Assembly (NCBI GenBank): GCA_947650365.1 | Contig: OX393553.1 | Coordinates: forward strand, 64,759,596 to 64,823,595 | DNA: 64,000 nucleotides | Direction of reading: 5' to 3' | Origin: Chamaelirium japonicum | Taxonomy: Eukaryota > Streptophyta > Magnoliopsida > Liliales > Melanthiaceae | Made by a program: the position numbers and the translations under genes | The notes under the pieces: model-generated | Told to the model about the DNA's origin: nothing | The model's database searches: none | What the model saw: the letters and a program-made list of their open reading frames with translations, nothing else | Shown here: positions 55,717 through 64,000 of the stretch, in pieces | How the letters are laid out: each line of letters opens with the position of its first letter | Numbering within the stretch: position 1 is the first letter of the stretch

Positions 55717-58700
55717 TTCTATTTTTTGTCTAATTTTCAAGGACAAAAATTTCTTTAAGGTGTGTAGGTTGTAACACCTGAGGTGTTAAATTTGAGAATA
55801 ATAAAAATCCTTCCAGGGCTCTTTTCGTCTTTTTACCATCAGACTTTCTTACTGGGTTTTTTTCCAGAATAATGGGTCGTAAACCCATGAGATGTTTTAC
55901 GTTCACTTTTTCTATATTTTAGAGCACGTCGTATTGGTGCGTTCCATGCAAGGATCTGGTGTATGCGCAGCCTGTTTTGGCAGCCTGGTAGTTAAACCCT
56001 AGAATTTTAATAATCAGCCCACTGTCGGTATTGTTTAGTTTACCAAAGGTGATTAGGTGATCGGATCGTGGCAAGGCTGGAAACGTTGGGTGAGGCTCTA
56101 AAAGAGCTTTCCAACGAGCCTAAGCGAGGGCCGATCCAACACCCAGACAATGAGTTCATGTTCTTTTAAATTTCAGAGTATTTCCTTCGTTGTGGGAGAT
56201 CTACAAGTCAGAAAAATATGTACAAAGTGCCGTTGTGTTTGCGTCGATGAGAACTTTCCAACGGGTCCTTCCGTACCCACTTCTGATCTCCGGTTTGTAA
56301 CTTATGGCTGATTATTCTTTTCAGCCAATTAAAGTCGACGGTTTGCACTCGGGTTCCAACCGAGCACAGTTCAGGGCTCGGGACCAAGCCCGAGCAGCCA
56401 TAGGACCTTTCTTCCAACCTTTTAGTTGGGTTTAGACCCCCTCGATCGCCCTCCCTGGTATTTAAAATTTGAATTTCGAATGGGGAGGATATGGCAGGAT
56501 TCGGGATGATAACAACCGGATCTTCCTGCCATAACCACCCCTCCTTGTTAGGAAGGCCTTAACCAACCCGATTCCCCAGCCACCGTGCCATAACCGCAGC
56601 CCCCCTCCCGTTTTACGTGAATCGGGAGAGAGAGGCCGGGAGAGAACGAGAGAGAAATAAGAGAACGGGAGGAAAAGAGAGAGAAAAACAGAGAGAGAGA
56701 AAGACTAGAGAGAGAAAGGAGGGAGAAAAGAAGAAAGAAACCAAAGGAGAAGAGAGAGGAGCAGCCGCAGCCCCCTTCGAGTACCACCCCCGACCCCGGC
56801 GAACCACCACAGGTCAGCCCTCCCTCTCTCCTCTCCTCCTCCACCGCGCAACCCAACCTCCACCATGAAAACCAACCTCATCGCGACCCCCTTCCTTCTC
56901 CTCCCTTGCCGCGGCCCACTTGGGCCGGGGATGCCACTGCGACCCCACCTCCGGTTCACTTCGGGCGGACCAAACTCCAAGCTCCGCCGGAGAAAAACCA
57001 AACCCAAGCCACCGGAGTCGCACCCTCCACCACGAACCCCTCCGGCCAAGTCTTTCCGGGCTCCGACGGCACACCGGCCACCTCCTCCCGCGCCTCCCTT
57101 GCGGGAGTGATGCGGGGGAGACCGGCCGGGCACCACCGTCGCACCCAAACCCCGGTCACCCCGTCGCCGTCGTCGGGCAAAAACCAAAACTCTGGTTTTT
57201 TGTTGAGAAGATACTATGGAGGGACCAATCAATAATTATGTGTATATCCCAGTCATTTAGAAAATGTTAATACTGCAGACCCGACCCGAACTGCAACCCG
57301 ACCCGACTGCACAGCAAACCCGACCCAAACAGCAGACCCGGCCCAACAGTAAACCGGTCTGGTTCACCTGAACCAGACCCGTAAACCAACCAGAAATTGG
57401 TTCAGCCGCCATTTCTTCGTCCGATCTCGAAATCGAACGAAACCAGCGGCATTTCGATCGGCTCGAAGAGACCCACTTGTTGAACGAGAATTGGTATGGT
57501 AATTTTACTATCTAGGATCCCTTGTTAGCCATGGGCCCGATCTAGTCGGTGCACCGTGGTTTGACCACCAATTCTCCGTCCGATCTCGGAATTGGATAAA
57601 ACCAGTGGAATCGTGCTCAGATCATCGATGCTGATGTATTGAACCTAGTTTGGAACCCTAGAGACCCCTTTACCCTATTGAACCGATCGTAGACCGGTTT
57701 TCACCGGTTCGACCCTAAAACCTCCGACCGAAGTCGGATTCGAGCGAGACCGGATCCCATGGGTCCCTCATCGCTAAACCAACCTTTTTAGAACCCTAGT
57801 TTGAATAATTTATAGATGTAACAACTTATATATTTCAAACCATGATGGTCAGTTTCTCCTTCGACGGTACACCGGACTGATCGGCGTGAGGAGCGTGGAC
57901 TACCAAGCTATTATCCAGGTGAACATGATTAATTCTATTCTAGTTAGAGTAGATTGTAGTTGTATCTATAAAATAATAAATAAAACCGTATGTGGCATAG
58001 TATGTCCAATGCATGCAGGCGGGAAACCGGTACTGCATGTGGGAGGTGGGCATACTATCCCTTGCCTCTGAATAATCATGCATGTAATATTTTGATAGCT
58101 GTAATGGTGATTGACTCAACCTAGATTCACACTAGGATGCATGCAAACAAGTAGATACTTGTACTGATTATTTATTAATATTCTGTTGAATGAGTGTGTT
58201 TGGTGACCATGGGTCGCATGGTGCAGTCCAATTGCTATTGAGCGACGAAGACTGGTGGTCTCGGTGGAGAGACCAATGGTCTCAATGGAGAGACTGGTGA
58301 TTGTACTTCCTCATTTGAGGTTCTCTTCCCAGAGGAAAGACTCACTACTCACGGGCATGGGAAGGGGACCCGAGTGCACAGGATGGGAGGTGAACCACTG
58401 CCTGTGCATAATCCGAAGCAAGTAGGTAGGGTCACAGGGTTGGGCAGGCAGTAAAGCCCCTAGTGGCCTAGTAGTCCACCCTTGGGTAATGACCCCGAAA
58501 AGCAAGATGGGCGGGAGTGCCCCGTGGTGAAAGACCAAGCCCCCTTATGGCCATATGGGTATTTCTGGCTCTCCAAGTACACTTGGACCCAGGTTCTGTT
58601 GGCAGACTCAGTTAGAAAACTGCCGGTTCATTTTAGGAGTAGGTAGAACTAACCTTCGGTGATTAGTTGCATACTTTTAAGCTGGATGATTATTTGTCTT

Positions 58701-59309
58701 ACATTTACTAGTTGTAGTTGTACCATAGTAGAACTGCCATGTTAGCTAGCTGAACTATCTTATTTGCAATATATGTATGTATATGTTGTCGCCCTCATAG
58801 ACTTCTAGAAGGGGCAGGGTATGACTATGGTTTACCCTAGCTAGTTTAGGGTTAACGGTTCACTGAGTTTACCTAGAAAACTCACCCCGTTGTTGCACAC
58901 ACTTTTCAGGTACCATAGATCCTTCTCAGGCGCTTCCTAGAGGAGCTTGATTAGCTATCGAGGGAGGACATTAGAGGTGTTAACTAGTTTCAATATTTTC
59001 AATTGATTATGTAATAACTGCAGAACCATGTTCTAGATGCTCTGAATAATGCCAGAATTAGTAATATTTCTTTGGTAAGCTTCTCCTCAAAGCTTCATGC
59101 CTGGTAGGCCTTTCCTCAAGGCCAAGTTATTGGTAGGCTTCTCCTCAAAGCTGTCCCTCATCAGCTAGTAAGTAGTTAATGATAAATTAGTAATAAATAA
59201 CTAAATAATAAAATCAACCTCGCAACCTTATAACATTGTCTTACCCTTAAAACCCCATCACCCCCGGGTTTGACTGGTTTACCCTTGTAGTCAGATCCGG
59301 GGTGTGACA
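54728..59309 (+). mobile_element. 5'-truncated chromovirus (copy B)
   Basis: The same insert as 1,917-6,496 with identical borders; the LTR is 55,770-59,309 (TGTAACACC...GTGTGACA). Confidence 0.9.
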
Positions 59310-60964
59310 GAAGGGGGGTTTGATTTTTTGCATCCTTATGGCCGGCCCCATATATCCCTTTATATAGGGCCGGCCTACCCCCTTGGATAAGGATCCAAGG
59401 GGATAAAGACCTCCCACAATTATCTCTCCAATCTCACCCTTTTATCTCTCCTTGTATTTATCCGTTTTCCCACTTTTTAGGGCTCGATTTTAACCGATTC
59501 AAAGCCCTAGCCCTATCTATATAGCCAGCCCTATAGATGAGGGATTCTCATCCCTACAACATAGGGCCGGCCCTAGCAAGTTCTCCCACTGCTAGGGTCG
59601 GCCAAGAGTGAGGTCCGGTAGAGAGGTTTTTACCAAAACGCCTTGACGCCTCATTTTGACCATTTCTAGCGTGCGATACCTAGCGGCCATTACTTAAGTA
59701 ATTTCTACTAATTACCTTACTATTAACTGAGGCCACCGAAGGGTGCCTCTAGCAAAGTCAACTAGTCAACTCGCAGCATACCCCGGTGCATCGCACCTAT
59801 GCAGCGAAGTTCACTTATGGCTAGGGATTACTACGTGCGCCTCTGTACTAGTCTCGGGCATAACCCTTAGTACTCGCATGTAGTTACGCATCTACCATGC
59901 TCTAGTGCCAAGCACACACGGAGCGTATACTTCTTTCTTCCTCCTAGTGCTTATGGTGTTCCGAGGAGATGGTTCAAGAACCGTACATAATGTTGATAAA
60001 GTGGAACCATCAGGGACCGGGGTTCATGGCTTCCAACTCAAGCTCGATCGACACACTACCCGAGTGTACCATCGATCCTGTGAGCTCGAATTAGCCTGCG
60101 TAGCCACCCAGAGTGCGACGCAGGCTGCACTCCAATTCACCCAGACTAACTATGTTCTCCATCATACCCCTGCTCTCCGCTTAGTAGTGGTAAACTACTG
60201 TCCATCCACTTGATGCCATGATTCACTTCGAGCGGTGGAGACTACCGTCAGACTCGAATGATCATATGACTTGGTTCCTTCCAGGTTGACCTATACATCG
60301 TACCTCTGATTATCCCGTCGAGTAATCGAACCCGGTCAACAGTCAAACTGATGACCACCAGGCCTGGGTTTGGTACAGTGTAAGTCACACCAAGGAACAC
60401 ACCTCCCTTCAGGGGTGTGGATGGCCTGCAAGAGTGACACGCTAATGCAACGCCAGCCGGGTAACCCAGTACACCGTGGTTTTGGATCACTGCATACAGA
60501 TCCTCACATATTGGTGCGCCAAAGCTCCACGCAACTGGTTAGTCCATCAGACGTGGTTCCTCAGGGTTTAGGACCGTTTTACCCTAAGCAGAAACACGGC
60601 TTAGTGTACCAGTGTTTGGTCACTGATCTGTACACCGTGTTAGTTCCGTTTAGCCACATACACTGTGCCTGGTGATGACCATGGTGAAGACATCCCATGA
60701 ACTGTCATCGCCAACAGCTTATCATGATGAGGCGACCAACCTGATCATAGCTGCGAACTGATTTAGATTATACGGGACCAATCCACTTAGTCTTCAACTC
60801 AGTGGACTACCATATAACCATGGCTCTCTGTTCTTAAAAGAACACGTAACTATGTTACGCACCTATATGCATCTCATATAATAATAACTATCAATCTTTA
60901 TTAGACCAAAACATAAAGTTTTACAAGCTTAGAACACATCAATCCTAACAATCTTTCACTTGGT

Positions 60965-63900
60965 TTAGCGTAGCAAAACGGTTTTGACTCCCATCACGTC
61001 CACTTGTCGCTCGAATGCCTTGGTAGGTACTACCTTTGTGAAAGGATCAGCAACATTATCTGTAGATGCAATCTGTGTCACCGCTACTCGCCCTTGCTTT
61101 TGAAACTGCCGAATCAAGTGGAACTTTTCGATGTGCTTCCCTTTTTGGTGATGTCTTGGCTTCTTTGCTTATGCTACCGCCCCACTATTATCGCAGTAAA
61201 GCATAATAGGTAACTGGGTCTCTGGTACGCACCCCAAATTCATAAGGAATTTCTTGAGCCATACCGCCTCTTTGGCTGCCTCGCACGCTGCAACGTACTC
61301 AGCCTCTGTCGTACAGTCTGCGATGCATTTCGGCTTCACACTCTGCCAACTAACCGCTGCTCCTCCTAACATAAACACAAAACCTAATGTCGATTTTCTG
61401 GATTCCAAATCTGACATAAAGTCAGAATCTGTGTATCCAATCGGCGTCAGTTCTTGTGCAGTGTAAACCAACTCATAGTCCTTTGTTCTACGAAGGTACT
61501 TGAGTATACATTTCACTGTTGTCCAGTGATCTGGACCCGGATTCGACTTAAACCGACCCATTATGTCTACTGTGAAACAGATATCTGGCCTTGTACAATA
61601 CATAGCATACATTAGACTACCTAATGCCGAAGCATAAGGTATCTTCTGCATTTCTGCTCTCTCCTCAGGTGTCTTAGGACATTGATCCTTAGACAGTTTT
61701 ACGCCATGTTTAAATGGCACACTACCCTTCTTGGAGTTTTGCATGTCAAACTTAGCCATAACCTTATCTATATACGCGGCCTGTGACAGCAAGAGAATCA
61801 TGTTCTAGCGATCTCGTGTTACCTTGATCCCCAAAACATAACTCTCTTCACCTAGGTCTTTCATATCGAACTGTGTTGACAACCAGACCTTTACCGTTGA
61901 CAATATTCCAACATTATTTTCAATGAGTAGAATATCGTCTACGTAAAGTATCAAATATACCACTGTAGTCTTATCACTCCTTTTGTATACACATGGTTCA
62001 TCCTCATTTTGAGTAAATCCATATGACTGGATTGCCTGATCAAAACGGATGTTCCAACTTCTAGATGCTTGCTTTAGTCCATAAATGGACTTCTGTATCT
62101 TGCAAACTAGATGTTCTTGACCCTCTGACTCAAAACCTGGTGGCTGCATCATATAAATGTCTTCTTCCAAATTTTCGTTGAGGAATACTGTCTTGATATT
62201 CATTTGCCAGATCTCCCAGTTATAATGGGCTGCAATGGATAGGAGGATCCAAATAGACTTTATCATAGCTACCGGTGAGAAGGTTTCGTCAAAGTCGATT
62301 CCTTCGCTCTGGGTATAACCCTTGGCAACTAATCTAGCTTTATAAGTCTCAATTGTACCATCGGATCCTAACTTCTTCTTATACACCCACTTACACCCAA
62401 TAGGTTTAATATTGGATGACGGTGTAACAAGAGTCTAGACAGCGTTATGGGACATTGATGTAATTTCTGTCTCCATAGCCTTTTGCCAGTCAGAGCTGTC
62501 AGAAGCTCCCACTGCCTCATCATAGCTCAGTGGGTCATCCTCCTGATCCTCTGGATCAACCAATAAGGTTTCTCCATAGTATCTGTCAGGAGCTCTGATG
62601 TTTCTCCTACTGCGACGAGGTGGTGGTTGTGTTACAGGATTAATAGGTTCTACAGTATCTGGTATATTAGTGTCTGTGATGTCAGCTCCCACTATGCTTT
62701 CGGATGCGCTCTCTGATCTAGTACCTAGTAGCTCATCCAGAACTACCTTACTAGTAGGTTTGTGGTCCAGAATATAATCCCGTTCTAGGAAATAGGCGTT
62801 CGTAGAAACGATCACCTTCGTTTCCTCAGGATTATAAAATAGACCACCTTTGGTCTCCTTAGAATACCCTACAAACAAACATACTTTGGACTTCAGTTCC
62901 ATCTTATCCCTCTTATCCTTCCGCACATGTGCAGGACATCCCCATATTCTGAAATGCTGTAGTTTCGGTTTGTTCCTTGACCACAACTCTCTAGGGGTCT
63001 GAGGTACTGACTTAGACGGAACGTGGTTTAAAATATAAACTGTTGTTTGTAGGGCATATCCCCAAAAGGTCATTGGTAAACTGGCGTAACTCATCATGCT
63101 GCGAACCATGTCCAACAAGGTTCGATTCCTTCTCTCGGAAACTCCATTCTGTTGTGAGGTTCCTGGAGCAGTAAACTGAGATTTAATCCCATGCTCTACT
63201 ATATACCCAAGGAACTCGTCAGATAGGTACTCGCCTCCTCGATCAGATCGAAGGGTTTTTATATATTTACCTGTCTGCTTTTCTACTTCAGCCCTGAACT
63301 CTTTGAACATGTCAAAGGATTTCGATTTCTGTTGCATCAGGTAAATATAACCATATCTTGAGTAATCATCAATAAAAGTGATAAAGTACTCATGGCCTCC
63401 TATCGCCTTGACGCTCATGGGTCCATACACATCTGAATGGATTAACTCCAATACCTCAGTAGCTTTTACTCCTTTGCCTTTAAAGGCCCTCTTGGTCATC
63501 TTGCCTTCCAGGCATGATTCACAGGTGGGAAGGATCTCCATAGGATCTGTTTCCAGAAGCCCGGCCTTCACCATCCTATGGATCCTGTCTAAGCCAATAT
63601 GCCCAAGTCGTAAGTGCCACAATTGGGTTAAATTTTCCGAAGGTTTCTTACGCTTAGATGAATTAACATTAAATGCTGAAGTTATTTTGTTATCTTTTTT
63701 GAATTTAGGACTGACAACATAGAGATGATTCTGAACCATTCCTCTTATTATAAAAGTTTCATTCAGCTTAAACGACACACCAGAAGCATCAAAATAAACT
63801 GAATAACCTTCATTAACTAAAGAAGAAACAGAAATCAAGTCACGTCTCAAGGACGGTACATAAAAAACATCTCTAAGAGTCAAAGTCTTATTATTCGAAA

Positions 63901-64000
63901 AACTAAGATTAACATCTCCAATAGCTTCAGCAGCAGCCACGGCCTCAGTTCCCATGCTCAAGGTCACCTCTCCATCAAGCAACCTTTTGCTTTCCCGAAA
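60965..64000 (-). pseudogene. Copia-1 gag-pol (copy B, partial)
   Basis: The visible part runs from the protease region at the window edge to the RNase H stop at 60,965. In-frame stops at 62,435, 61,805 and 61,169 correspond to 9627, 8997 and 8361 in copy A. The site of the copy A stop at 9408 is still TGG here, giving an open 193-codon reverse transcriptase frame (61,805-62,386). A 3-base in-frame deletion lies in RNase H near 61,125 relative to copy A. The integrase core ([21 protein letters not shown]) is intact in sequence. Confidence 0.93.

Larger units (their letters stand above)
52815..64000. repeat. Segmental duplication, copy B
   Basis: The direct copy of 1-11,192; the match runs to the right edge of the window. 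Unlike copy A, its left junction with the Gypsy-2 internal region is visible and continuous, so copy A probably also extends left into Gypsy-2 gag. Confidence 0.95.
54235..64000 (-). mobile_element. Copia-1, copy B (runs off the window)
   Basis: The split 3' LTR is at 54,235-54,727 and 59,310-60,950, followed by the polypurine tract and gag-pol. The 5' LTR would lie outside the window. It has the same chromovirus insertion at the same base as copy A, so it is the same insertion duplicated, not a new transposition. Confidence 0.93.

Noticed and set aside
1..64000. Copies A and B as the two LTRs of one giant element enclosing the terpene synthase and CREG-like genes
   Set aside because: Both carry the same independently inserted Copia and chromovirus, and two spliced host genes lie between. 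A segmental duplication explains this with fewer assumptions.

Overview
This is a transposon-dominated stretch of nuclear DNA from a flowering plant. The evidence is two spliced plant genes with GT-AG introns, a seven-exon terpene synthase and a CREG-type flavin-binding-fold protein. They sit among Copia and Gypsy LTR retrotransposons, a LINE, hAT- and Mutator-type miniature elements and Helitron-like ends. The species cannot be named from the sequence. No CRISPR array, rRNA, tRNA or bacterial-type gene was seen.

Layout. 1-16,000: LTR-retrotransposon terminal sequence with a C-rich minisatellite (1-1,423). A full Copia element on the minus strand (1,424-16,004) is inserted in it. That Copia carries a 5'-truncated chromovirus (1,917-6,496) inside its 3' LTR. 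16,000-20,300: LTR remnants, small repeats and a 27-base C run. 20,408-23,345: terpene synthase with seven exons that join in frame to 576 codons plus stop; all class I motifs are present. 24,130-25,771: nested and adjacent miniature DNA transposons with clean target-site duplications. 26,715-28,335: dead LINE. 28,740-30,000: Helitron-like ends, including four tandem units. 30,339-34,558: CREG-like gene whose 3.6-kb intron is packed with Copia and Helitron-like debris; its first exon was not found. 34,800-43,450: LINE, Copia and Helitron-like fragments. 43,487-49,519: truncated Gypsy element (gag, protease, 5' LTR) on the minus strand. 49,520-52,510 and rightward: a second Gypsy gag element with a 200-bp satellite.

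The main structural observation is that 52,815-64,000 is a second copy of 1-11,192, in the same orientation about 52.81 kb away. It carries the same chromovirus at the same point of the same Copia LTR. Hand-compared stretches differ by about 1-2%, while the two LTRs of the Copia differ by about 5% over their first 490 bases. The Copia and chromovirus insertions are therefore older than the duplication. The simplest reading is a tandem segmental duplication with a unit of about 52.8 kb, which would include the terpene synthase and the CREG-like gene. It predicts another terpene synthase copy near 73.2 kb, outside the window. An assembly artefact (retained haplotig) is the main alternative.

Apart from the two host genes, the coding sequences are broken mobile-element genes. 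The terpene synthase has a TATA box 92 bp upstream of its ATG. It lacks a plastid-transit-like N-terminus, so a cytosolic sesquiterpene synthase of the TPS-a type is inferred.
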